DNA of 64,000 nucleotides, taken from contig NADL03000641.1 in the NCBI GenBank assembly GCA_002205965.3, forward strand, positions 248,001 to 312,000. Reading direction: 5' to 3'. The position numbers and the translations under genes were made by a program. Positions within the stretch are counted from its first letter, which is position 1, and each line of letters starts with the position of its first letter. A model generated the notes under the pieces. That model was not told the DNA's origin, did no database searches, and worked only from the letters and a program-made list of their open reading frames with translations. Positions 20,978 to 30,874 of the stretch are shown one piece after another. The DNA is from Kappaphycus alvarezii. Lineage: Eukaryota > Rhodophyta > Florideophyceae > Gigartinales > Solieriaceae.

Positions 20978-23844
20978 TCGACAAATAAGCCTCCAGAAAA
21001 GATTTGTGAAGAAACGTCCAGAGCTGCGACAGAACTGGGAGTAACTGACAATTTGCCAAGGTCTGTCAATTTTGTTTGTCATGAGGATGCTTTTTCGGAC
21101 CTTATGGATGACGTGGAGGTCCTTGCTATTGATCCAATGTCGTGTATTCCTTACACAAAAGTCAGAGTAATTGTTCCGTCCGTTGTCAAGAACCTCGTGT
21201 CCATGTTCTCTCCTTCGGACTTCCCCTCGAGCAGCGTGGGTGGATTATCGTCCAGTGGTGGTAGGGCACTAGTTACAGATGTAGGGAAAGACTCTGTCGT
21301 GGAATATTTCATGAATGATAAAGGAATCTCCCGCTCGGATGCTGAGGGAATGGTCAACACACACGAACGGTGGTTCGAGATTGTTGACGGAGCTCATCGT
21401 TGGTCTGCACTCAATCATTTGGCAGAGACTCATCCCGAAGAATGGTTGGGGTTCAAGCAGTATGTCGAGAAATTACAGGTAACCGATCTAAGTCGGTTGA
21501 AAGCTTATGCACGAGACAGTAATGAGAAGCAAACCGAGGAGCACTTCGTCGCCTGCATTCTAGGGAATAAGTTGCGTGAACTCCGCAGTTCCATTTTCGA
21601 TCTACAAATGAAGTATCAGGGAACTATTGGCATTAAAAATGATATGGTTGCCGAGAAATATGTTGGTGGTTGGCGAAAATACACGAATACGATCCGACTA
21701 CTAGCTGGCGTAACCACAAGATTGTCAGACATCGCTTTGGATTCCATTGTGGAGTTTAACTCAACAGAGCACACTGATCTGTATGCTAGTTGAGTGGAAA
21801 AACGGGGACCGTCGAATCTTTCAAACGAAGAAAAGGTGGATGTCACTAGAGTGTTCCGCAAAGTCATCAGCATCTGCAGCCTACGCTCAGCCTCAGTATT
21901 CATCAACTGCAAAGTACCGATTGAACAGCATAATGCAATTCAGCGGGTGGAATATTTTTTGCAGAATGAACTCATTCCGGCCTGTGACGGGGAGGAAATT
22001 GAATGAATTCACAGAGTGTGCCGTGTTGGCCCGTGTCGAGAATTAGAAGCTCGATGTTGTTCTAAGGCACTGCAGTTTACCATCGGAATGGCCCAGGGAG
22101 ATGCACCGCATCAAGCACAATCTATTGTGCACATCTAGAATGGATGACGATGTGCAGAGCAAAATTGGCAAAGATGACGTTTTGTTCCCCTCTTGGCTAA
22201 AGTTTTCATTGACCTGTTCCCTGCAATTGGAAGAAGACGAATATCAAGTGCTCTTACTGATCGCAGCATTGATTCTAGGACCGCACAAGGCACTCAGAAT
22301 GTAGGACAGCCTGAGTCACGTACAATCCTATGTTTCCGCGTCTGGTGGGGCATCCACCAGACGCGGAAACAGAGGATTGTCTTGTGGTACATTCTGAAGG
22401 TCAAAACCACATGGTTTCGAGGACATCCCCAGAATCAAGTCCTTGGACCCAGCCTGGATCAAATCCTGGGACTCAACCTGAAACACATCCTGGGACTCCC
22501 ATGATTACTCTCGCCAGTGGGGATGTCGTTTTAGCCCAACCTGCCTCAGACCAAATTGCTTCTACATTACAGCAACTTCTTATTTCATGCTTCAATGATA
22601 AATGGGATACGTATGAAAGGAAACATCTTAAAGGATCCGATAATTTCGCCTGCATTGTAACCGAGCCCCCTTTCAATGCTGCAAAAACAAACAAAAATTC
22701 TTTAGGTGACCACTCATCGGTTCTATCAAAGCGTGACATGATTGACTTTGCAGAATTTGCTAAGAGAGGGTTATGCCCAGGAGTGGTATGCTTCTTAATC
22801 CGCCAATGTTCAGTTCATCATGATTGAGTGACTCATTTCCGTGACAGCAATTTTATTGTGATGCCGTACCTTGTCGTGATTGTAATGAACTCAGCAACAT
22901 TGCAGCGTACTAGGTTGAAGAATTTCCCTCAGGACGCAGCAATTTTCGCTATGACTGCTATAGCGCCTGGTTACCATCCTTTCGGGTTCACTGTAAACCT
23001 ATCCTCATCGTACTCGGTTATATCATGCATTCACGCAAGGAAATTCAACATAATAGACAACGTAGAGGAAGTAACAGAAAAACTCCGATACGGTAGCCGG
23101 CATTCGCGAAAAGGGAAGGTTATTCGGGTGCAAGAGAGATCGCCTTTTCTACTTGCAGAAATATTGAATACTGTTTGCCCTCCAAATGGCACAGTTCTCG
23201 ATCCTCTCGCGGGAACATTCACTACAGGGCTAGCTTGCATTGCAACTGGAAGGGGGTGCACTTTGGTTGAACAATCAAGGGACTGTTTCATTGAGGCGAT
23301 GATTCGACTCGAAAAGGTGGCGAAAGATGTAGTTCAGGTCAAATATTCGATTAGTAGAGGCACTAGAAGGAAGCACGCAGGCGAAGCCATTGCCTCATCT
23401 GTATTGTCGAGTGCTCTGCACTCGTCTGCTGAGGACGTCAATGATGCGTTTCAGGCAGATAACAGTGGGGAGGAAGAGCAACTAACTACAGAGTAAGCTC
23501 CAAATTAATTGCAATCTGATTCCGACTATTCATCGCATGATGCTGATATCGGAGACCGATCAACCAGGAAAGTATCCGACAAGACTGGACGCCCCTCGAC
23601 AGCAGATGAGGAAGCTAAGGTCCAAACAACCCAGAAGGTAACTAAAATGCACAGAAGAAGGGTACAAAGCGACGCAAGTGTTGGGAGCATGTCAATCCCA
23701 ACCGTCTCTTCTCGGAAGAAACGCCGTACGTCCAAGCCCGTATTTGATTCTGATTATGAAGACGCGAGCTGGAAATCAAATCTCATTTCTGTTCCAGACC
23801 AACAGAAACGACAAAAGGATGACTTAGACCCTGAATTGTCCTAG
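20978..23844 (+). pseudogene. ParB-like domain plus N4/N6 DNA methyltransferase, with basic tail
   Basis: An open frame from 20,978 (no ATG near; 246 codons from a TTG at 21,053) has PYTKVRVIVPSVV and WFEIVDGAHRWSALNHL, resembling the DG-HR motif of ParB-type N-terminal domains. It continues past a TGA (21,791) as KVDVTRVFRKVISICSLRS, then changes frame. From 22,330 another frame has FACIVTEPPFNAAK (motif IV; usually D-PPF/Y), a TGA at 22,825, then VTHFRDSNFIVMPY, RSPFLLAEIL and VLDPLAGTFTTGLACI (motif I; usually DPFxGxGTT) followed by GRGCTLVEQS. Motif IV before motif I is the beta-class order of N6-adenine/N4-cytosine methylases. After two TAA codons the same frame holds a Ser/Lys-rich tail with SSRKKRRTSKP, like a nuclear localisation signal. 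At least six breaks make it a pseudogene. Confidence 0.6.
22322..22380. repeat. 27-bp hairpin, one mismatch, inside the methyltransferase pseudogene
   Basis: Stem arms 22,322-22,348 and 22,354-22,380 around the loop ggcat; the inner 18 bp (tgtttccgcgtctggtgg) pair perfectly. It lies exactly where the ParB-like frame is lost and the methyltransferase frame begins, so it may be an inserted fold-back sequence. Confidence 0.9.
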
Positions 23845-24335
23845 GTTCCCTTAAAACAGTGTTCTTGATCACCATCTGATAGTTATAGTAAAAGCCACAT
23901 ATAGTACTCCTACATTTCTATTTATATGTATGTTAGGCATTCCTTGCTATCAATCACCATGCAGGGTATGATATCCTCGGAACTTAACCTGGGAGCAACT
24001 TCGGATTTATGATAACTACGAAGAATCCTTATTAGTATTTTTAGAATTACTTGAACAATGATGAATAAAAAGGGCAACGAATTAGCGTTTTAAAAACGTC
24101 CACCCCCAAGCCTGGCCAAAATGACAACGCTGAAGCGGCTGCAGTAACATATCGTTGCCAATTTAGACATCCTTCATGGGAATAAATTCCTCTAGCCTTG
24201 CAGGATATCAGATTAGACTATCATATCACTAGATTATGATCAGTAGAAGATATATATAATCTCATCTCCACTAGAGAGTACTAAGTCGCCAGATGTATCT
24301 ACCTTTACACTAAAACAATCTCCTTAAATTTCCCC
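23845..24335. other. Spacer, no gene seen
   Basis: AT-rich sequence between the methyltransferase pseudogene and a non-LTR fragment; no supported frame or repeat. Confidence 0.4.
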
Positions 24336-24339
24336 GTTG

Positions 24340-25600
24340 ATCTATCTTGACCAGCTAGTGCTACACGGCAACGCTCCGAGCGCTCGGAGTAAGGGTCTCC
24401 AAAATTGGCTCCCTACTGCGCGTAGTTCCGACCCCGTCCACCGCCGTGGGTGCCGCCATATTCGAAGTTATGATGGAGCGTTGCGTCCACACACTAGCGG
24501 GGGAGTTCCTGGATTCCAAAGTATTTCGCGAACTCCAACTTCAAGTGAAACTACTAGATGCGAAGAAGCCCTCCTCGGGATCGGATTCACATCTGCCAAG
24601 AACATCGCCACAGCTTCGTTCCTCGTCTCCAGCCTTGCCGCCAACAGGCTGTGCAGTGCCATCGTGCCAACTCCCATCAAGAACTTCGCAGCTTACAGCG
24701 AGACTTTGGACGCCCACCGGACTTGGTCACTCTTCTGTCTGCAGTCAAGGCTTCTCTTCTTCAATTATTTATCCTCACATACCACACCATCGCAGAGAAA
24801 ACTAACCGATGCTATCTATGCAGCAGTGCAGGAAGTGATTACCCTCGGGATCAAAGAAGACAGGCATTCCGTGCCTCAATGGCTGCCCCGGTGACACAAA
24901 ATGGGTGTATTGCGCCCGTGCTGCGCCCTCAAGACCAGTATTGACCCCCACGCATTCGCGATGTGGCTCCAATATTACTTCCAAGTCCCGATTTTTCCCT
25001 TCGGAAGTGCCGTGCCCGAGACGAAACTGCCCTGAAACTCTCGACCGTTTTGGAGAATTATCCCATGCACTGTAGGCATGGCGGGCACAGAACCTAACGA
25101 CACGACGGCCAAGTCGTCCTCTTTTCCCAAGACCTGGATCATTGCCGTGTCTCTTCGTCTTGGTATGGGCCTGTATTCTGGCACTACTCGCTGGCCTGTG
25201 TGCTTCAGTCGTTCCTCTGATGTCGCCCCGCTTTTGGCCTCGTAGGGAAAACAAGCTGTGACATGAAAATATGAAGGTGGCCAGACACGACGCCACAATT
25301 TCCTTCGTAATGCCCTTCACCGCTACTGCAAGGAGGTGGGAACTACTGCTCAGCTCGAGAATCTCCAGATGGTCCTGTGCCTCTGCCCCTCCCCGCTCCG
25401 CATCGATCTTCACATAACCGGCGCTTATGGCCTTGGATAGCGCTTTATTGCTGTATAAGTTACTGTTGCACATCCTAACGTCCGTTCGCGTGTCTCCCAT
25501 TGCGCTTCTTCTGATAAAGCTGCCGCTGCTCTCGCATAAAATCAAAGCACTCTCACTACGGAACCGTCTGTACCGCCAAAGACATTGAGCTTTTTTGTAA
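24340..25600 (+). pseudogene. Non-LTR retrotransposon fragment, post-RT region to endonuclease
   Basis: Plus-strand frames show GIGFTSAKNIATASFLVSSL, as in the helical region after RT, then a Cys-containing part near 24,800-24,860 (TNRCYLCSSAGSDYP), and around 25,270-25,440 FLRNALHRYCKEVGTTAQLE, LRIDLHITGAYGLG and VTVAHPNVRSRV. The last motifs match the copy at 20.1-20.8 kb residue for residue in places. Several frameshifts and stops are needed. A perfect 16-bp palindrome ctccgagcgctcggag lies at 24,374-24,389 near its left end. The left boundary is uncertain. Confidence 0.5.
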
Positions 25601-26655
25601 TGGTATTGATGTCTACCGAGCTCTAGGGCTTAAGTTCTCTGGATTCTTCTGCCATGGTTCTTCCTATGGCGCCTCGCACCGCGGCTCCGACCGTCATCAA
25701 GAGCTCTTTTCGTTCACTAGCCGTTTCATTTTCAGCCTGCACGGCATGGAAGCCCGCCAAATTCTCGGCCGTCGTCTCTCTTCGTAGCCTTCCTCTAGCA
25801 TAAATGTCCGTCCCGTTAACCTGCCAGGTCTGTCCAATGAACCTGCCAGGTTCAAGGGGCATACTTTTAAGCTAGGCGTTGCTTGATACATACGGCCACT
25901 ACGCTTCCATCTGCGTGTGCGCTGATGGCTCAATTCCACGTCATAACCTCCTCCGTGATCGGCTTATATCTGAACTGTCGGTTTATTCTATTGTTGCGTC
26001 CTGTTCGCGAGTGAGCGTTTCCACAAGACGCCACTACACCACCTCGAAATCGCCGCCGCCTGTATTTCTACGTCGATGACCCTCAGTTTGCCCCTTGGCC
26101 CAGGGCTTCGACGTGACGGTTTTATTCCCCATTCGGAGCCCTACATTCGCACTCGCAATCCCGATCCATCCGCTGCTTTCTATCCCGCTGAGCGGTCCAA
26201 AACCCTCCGCTATGGCCCCCTTGTGCTGATTTGGTCATCTGCTTCTAGACCCCGGCCTTTGAAATTTACGGCTCCGTCAGACGCTGTGCAGAGACTGTCA
26301 TCCAGCCTATTGCGCCATTCTTGCTACCCACAAAGGTACCAGCCCCTCCTACGAACGTCATCAACTCCTAACTCTTCGTTCTCTGGTGCAACAGCGAACG
26401 GCGATTGCCATTAATCTCCTCCGGTTCCTTCGCGGTATCTCCTGTTAGCCTTTCTTGCTGTTCTGCTCCTCCTTTTGTTGCTGTCCTACCTGCGTAAAAG
26501 GTCTCTCTCTCGCCTCTAGCCACCTTCGAACGTTTTCGTGCTCTTTCGCTTTCCCGTAAAGATCTACCCCTTTGTAGGAGGCCAGTAGCCAGTATACTGT
26601 GGTATCCTGTGCCACATTCTACTGATGCCACAAAGTTAATCATCCTGTGCGACAA
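25601..26655 (+). pseudogene. Second non-LTR tail fragment(s) in tandem
   Basis: From about 25,660 the plus strand encodes FFCHGSSYGASHRGSDRHQE and RFIFSLHGMEARQILGR, the C-terminus of the preceding copy. At about 25,880 a new zinc-knuckle-like start appears, DTYGHYASICVCADGSIPRH followed by NLLRDRLISEL, and near 26,265 FEIYGSV, so a second 5-prime-truncated copy follows head to tail. Frames are broken throughout. The long frame at 26,076-26,414 is not in the expected frame for most of its length. Confidence 0.45.
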
Positions 26656-26718
26656 ACAATTTCTATATCCAAAAAAGCCAACAAATTTAAATTAAATATA
26701 GAAATGTAAAGCTATCTA

Positions 26719-26905
26719 TTTCTGTGCCACGACCACCCCTTCCGGCATATAAATGACCATAACTCCGCTTAAACCTGTGCAATCCGGAAGTTATCCATAC
26801 CACTGGAATCAGTTCGATAATCTTATTCCAACGGTATGCATTGCATTCCCTTTACTGCAAAAACATTTTCAGTCCACTGTTTTTGATACCGATTTAAGTT
26901 AATAC
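26719..26905 (-). repeat. Dispersed repeat R1, copy 2 (inverted)
   Basis: Reverse complement matches 11,139-11,327, including cggtatcaaaaa, gtggactgaaaa, ttttgcagtaaagg and gtcgtggcacagaaa. No gene similar to that beside copy 1 is visible next to it. Confidence 0.75.
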
Positions 26906-27167
26906 AGTGTTAAAGATGGATAAAGTAGACCGAAATTTGGGCCACGAGTTTGACTAAATGGCAATGCCGTGGAAATGAATGATGAAGTGGGGAGTGGACT
27001 TCCTTGAATAGATACTTTGGAGGTGAGTGACTAGTTTTGGAGATGATATCATCTCAAGCATCTCTCTCCGGTAGAAAGTTTATGCTAGCAAGCTTGTTTT
27101 TTGGAGATCCAGTTCTGTGCTAAAATTTAGAGCAGAAGTGCCTTCGGAATCGTTATTGCAAGCATGT

Positions 27168-27670
27168 TGTTGTATTTCACTCCACAGACCTTACAACTGC
27201 ATATACTGTACTGTAGATTCAAACCACTGGTAACCTTGCAGCCAGGGCTACTAGGCACTTTGCTGTCATTACACTTTCCTTACAGTTCTGAACACAGCGT
27301 TTGACCCCATTGGTACACTTGGAATAGTTACGGGCGAGTTGCACACTGGGATATTACATCATTGCTTTACCAATCAAAAGTCGCCTTGCTATCCCATGCC
27401 ACCTGGACCAATGTACTTCTTACATCTTGTCAGAGTATGTCACTCTTGCCGACTACAATTCTGAAAGCGCTGCTTACGATACCGTCAGGGCTGTTTTACG
27501 GGAATACCTTTGAATTCGCTACTGTTAGACTGCATTTTCTTTTAGTTTGTAGCTATCTTCAGTTCTATATAAACCCTGGTTTGGAGCGGCCGGCTTTACC
27601 CAGCCAGCCTCAACCAAAGTTTCAACCACAGTTCTACCTTGATCTGCTCGTGTGCGCTTAACACCCCACA
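27168..27670 (+). repeat. 5-prime LTR of the chromovirus
   Basis: Starts tgttgtatttcactcc, ends gcttaacaccccaca. It is identical in length to the 3-prime LTR and almost identical in sequence. The 99-codon frame inside both LTRs (27,362 and 33,887) is probably chance. Confidence 0.95.
27566..27573 (+). promoter_or_regulatory. TATA box in LTR U3
   Basis: tatataaa within ttctatataaaccctgg, about 100 bp before the LTR end; the same site lies at 34,091-34,098 in the other LTR. In the decayed relative at 54.8 kb it has become ctaaataaacc. Confidence 0.6.
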
Positions 27671-27673
27671 TCG

Positions 27674-27688
27674 TGGTAGCATCGCAAG
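27674..27688 (+). promoter_or_regulatory. Probable primer-binding site
   Basis: tggtagcatcgcaag begins three bases after the 5-prime LTR. The first eight bases, tggtagca, complement a tRNA 3-prime end of the form TGCTACCA, as in many eukaryotic initiator methionine tRNAs. The primer identity is an inference. Confidence 0.55.
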
Positions 27689-27823
27689 TAAGTTGTGCCT
27701 TATTGTGCGTTTTTCCAATCCGCCAGTTGGGATAAAATCTCTACTAGATTTATCTCAGCTGCCCGATTGCAAACAGAGACTAACATTGTGTTTTTCACTC
27801 TGACCCTTACGCGGTAACCCACA

Positions 27824-28551
27824 GTGTCGTACAACAGGAAGTCAAAGGGCCGCCCTCCATCGCCGTCAGAGTACGACTCAGAAGACCTCGCCGACTTTCG
27901 TTCCCCGCCCACCTCGCCAATACTACCGATTGGCGAGGAAGAAGATCCCAAGACCCCGCTTCCTCCGTCGACTCCGAGAACCCCCATCGCCTTACTCAGC
28001 CCCGAGGAGCCCAAGACACCGACGCCGACTTGCCAAGATCTTGTCTTACCCCGAGCACTGTCAGTGGCATCTCCCTTTGTTACGGTCGAAGAGCCTCGCA
28101 CCCCTTTTCGATCGTTTGCCCTACCCCCATCGACCGGCCTTCGATCCTTACCCCGGTCCCGAGGAAGCCGTCGCGTCCGACCGTCTCGAACCCGTCAAGG
28201 CCACCGACAAGTTCAAGGGCTCCTCCGAGAAGGCTTCAAGTACTGCCGGACGCCGCCTCTGTGTCGATCCAAAGGGTGGTAAACCATCGAATCCGCAAGG
28301 CTAGGCCCTCGAAAAGGCCGCGGATGAACAAGAACCCGAAGTCCTCTCCGTTCCATTGTCGTCATTGTCAAGTGACCTGCTCCGGCCGCGTTCAGTACTT
28401 CGAGCACCTCCGTTCCCGTCGTCACATCCGCCGTACAAGCAAGAAGGAGTACAAGTGCAAGGACTGCAATATTGAGTTGTTCAGTGAACAAGACCTTGTC
28501 CGCCATCAGAACGGGGCTCAGCATCGACTCACAGTCAGAGGTCACAATTAG
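27824..28551 (+). pseudogene. C2H2 zinc-finger frame in the retrotransposon leader
   Basis: Three overlapping plus-strand frames make one coherent protein broken by two shifts. First a Pro/Glu/Thr-rich part with repeated PKTP and PRTP motifs (from 27,824, no ATG), then a short charged part, then from about 28,300 a basic stretch (KARPSKRPRMNKNPKSS) and two zinc fingers. Finger one starts FHCRHCQVTC and ends HLRSRRH; finger two starts YKCKDCNIEL and ends RHQNGAQH. Both have the long C-x2-C-x12-H-x5-H spacing of U1/matrin-type fingers, which often bind RNA. The frame ends in TAG at 28,549. It lies upstream of gag, where chromoviruses normally have no gene. It may be a captured host gene piece or an extra element ORF. 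Confidence 0.6.
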
Positions 28552-28843
28552 TATCTTTGTTTTCCATTAAAATTGCTTGTTTTTGAGTAAGAAAAAGGAA
28601 AAAAAGCAATAAGTTCATTCTCAATCGACTTCGTGTGTGTGTTGTGTTCACCCTTCCGCTGTGATTGCAAGCTTTCCTCTGCTGCCCCCAGATCCTTGTA
28701 GTAGGACTTACAATTGTAAGTCCGTATCGCCATCAGGACCTAGACAGGACAACCACCGCAAAGCAAGAATCGGAAGGGCTACTATAACGCACCCGACGTG
28801 ACTGACGTCAACCCTTACGTCAAAGAAGGAACTTTTTGTAAGT

Positions 28844-28916
28844 GCTCCTGGCGGATTTGAACCCGCGACCACCTCATCAGGAGCTACTTACACTTAACCA
28901 CTAGGTCACCAAGACC
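28844..28916 (-). other. tRNA-like segment (decayed tRNA or SINE head)
   Basis: On the minus strand the sequence starts ggtcttggtgacctagtggt, an A-box-like start, and has gcgggttcaaatccgcc, a B-box/T-arm, 73 nt overall. Six of seven acceptor positions can pair, but the D-arm and anticodon stems do not fold properly and the T-stem lacks a base. So it is not a working tRNA. It sits in the retrotransposon leader, on the opposite strand. Confidence 0.45.
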
Positions 28917-29176
28917 GGAATTTGAAGGTGCAAGAAGAACCAATCAGGTTATAAATCACAATTTTTTCAAAAATCATTGCTGGCATTTTGAAAAACCAGC
29001 TTACTGGAGGCTTCGCATCGTGGGTAGTTTGCCCAGGAACCATCTAGGAGACTCTCTGTTACTCCAGGTGTTACAGAAATCGTGTACACGTATCACCACG
29101 TGTACACGTGTAAGGTCGGAAACTTCTCTCAGATACCAGGCCAAATACTGTTACTGGCTTTGTGAACCTAATCGCT

Positions 29177-30121
29177 ATGGATCAGCCGCAAGTCACCCTA
29201 GAGTCGCTTACGCAAATGGTGCTTCAGTTGCAGCAGAATCTTGAGCACGCCAATAACCAAATTGCGGCACACAGATCAGAGCTTTCTATTGCAGCGCAAA
29301 AGGTATCCTCCTTAGAATCTGAACTCGTAAACGCCCGAAACCAGGCCAGCTCGTCAAATAATGCCCTAGTGGACAGTCAGGCTGGCCCAAAGAAAAACAA
29401 GCCAACTACATTCACTGGGAAAGGATCAATTGCTAGCTGGTGCGTTCAAATGGACAACTACCTCGGGGGAAATGATGGAAATGGACCCCTACACATAGCA
29501 CTCAGCTACTTGGCTGGAAATGCCCATGAATGGTGGATGGTCCACTTCAAGACAGAAGAAGGGAAAGGAATAAATTCCTGGCAGTCCCTGAAGGTTGCTT
29601 TGATCCAGCGTTTTGAAACGCTGAACAAAGAGAAGATCGCTCGAGACAAACTCGCCCGCTGGAAACAAGTCAAAGATGTTCCTACCTTCAACGAAGACTT
29701 CAACAAAATTATACTCGACATCCCCGATATTGGAGTTAAAGACCAGATAGATCGTTACTCTCGCGGTTTGAAGCCCTATATCTGGAAGGCGTTGTGCACC
29801 AAAGAATACGTCAACCTCTCCGATCTAATGAAGGATGCTGAGCGAGTAGAGTCGGCCTATCGGCGTTCTGGACCCGGTAACCTACCAAAGTCTTCTGGAG
29901 GAAGGAATGGAAATGGAAGCTCTTTTGCTGGAACCAGCAGTCCTGTACCAATGGAAATTGGGAACGTAGAAGTGATACCGGGGCTAAAAAGAAACACTCC
30001 CAATTTACAGAAGCTTGACAAAGAAGAACGTGAAAGATGTATGCGCGAAGGTCTCTGTCTCAGGTGCAGACAGAAAGGCACATGGCCAAGAACTGCCCAA
30101 AAGCCCGGAGGAACTGATTGA
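29177..30121 (+). pseudogene. gag: Gag polyprotein of the chromovirus
   Basis: The first ATG after the leader (29,177) opens 314 codons. Residues about 10-60 form a coiled coil (LTQMVLQLQQNLEHANNQIA). A typical retrotransposon gag core follows: FTGKGSIASWCVQMDNYL, LAGNAHEWWMVHF, LKVALIQRFE and IDRYSRGLKPYIW. At the end comes the zinc knuckle that binds element RNA: CLRCRQKG is in frame, but HMAKNCPKA is in the next frame, so one base has been lost inside the knuckle at about 30,084. That shift produces the terminal stop and uncouples gag from pol. Apart from this the domain looks intact. Confidence 0.85.
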
Positions 30122-30269
30122 AGGTCCCCAGTCAGTTCCAGTCATTGAAGAACCATTAGACAACCTTGTGTTAGACAAAGAAACTCGGGAGTTATCATTG
30201 AATCAAACAAAAAGGTCCATTGTGTCCACCATCAGTCGAATGCAACGTTCATTGAAACATTCTCCCCTG

Positions 30270-30874
30270 CATTCGAGAGAAATCACAAGGGCCTTCTCAT
30301 TGTCAAGGGTACAATTGCTGGTGGACCAGCAAAAATCCTCATAGACCCTGGTGGTGAGATCAACTTCTTGAGTGAATCGTTTTGCAAGAAACATCAAATA
30401 AAGACCCGAGATTCCAGAGAGCTTGCTGAAATGGCCAACGGTGCGGACCAGATACTTCAAGAATTGGTAAATGCTGTCATTGTACATATAACTGCCTATA
30501 CTGAACCTCTGTACTTTGCAGTAAGCCCATTGAAGCGTTATGATGCAATTCTTGGGAAAGAATGGTGCGCCTCGCATGGGGCAAAAATCAATTGTTTTAA
30601 TAATGAGGTGAAAATCGAACATAAGGGAAATTCATTCATATTTATTGCTGATGATGCCGTAGTGAGTCCTTTTGTATCTTTCAATACCATAGTTAGTGAT
30701 TTCGATGAGAAAAAAGAGTTATTTGCAGTTTTACTTAGACCGTTACATCTAGTGAAACAAGAGCACCAGTATACCCTCGAGACATACAGAAGGTTTTGGA
30801 AACATTTGCTGACGTGTTTCCAGAGAAACTCCCAAGAGGTTTGCCACCGAGAAGGAAACAAGACTTTGAAATAG
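30270..30874 (+). pseudogene. pol: Aspartic protease region of pol
   Basis: The frame reads KGLLIVKGTIAGGPAKILID, then PGGEINFLSESF, and later LKRYDAILGKEWC, matching the fold of retropepsins (hydrophobic strand, active-site loop, flap, and a hydrophobic-hydrophobic-GxxW-like segment near the end). The active-site triad is usually D-S/T-G; here it is DPG, with the aspartate kept. The frame runs to 30,874, overlapping the start of the RT frame at 30,796 by a +1 offset, either a further break or a natural overlap. Confidence 0.65.

Noticed and set aside
26076-26414. 112-codon plus ORF as a gene
   Set aside because: The non-LTR tail motifs here are in another frame; the ORF is mostly a shadow.
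27362-27661. 99-codon ORF present in both LTRs of the chromovirus
   Set aside because: It lies across the U3 promoter and TATA box, shows no motif, and is doubled only because LTRs are duplicated.
28844-28916. Functional tRNA gene
   Set aside because: D-arm and anticodon stems do not pair and the T-stem lacks a base.
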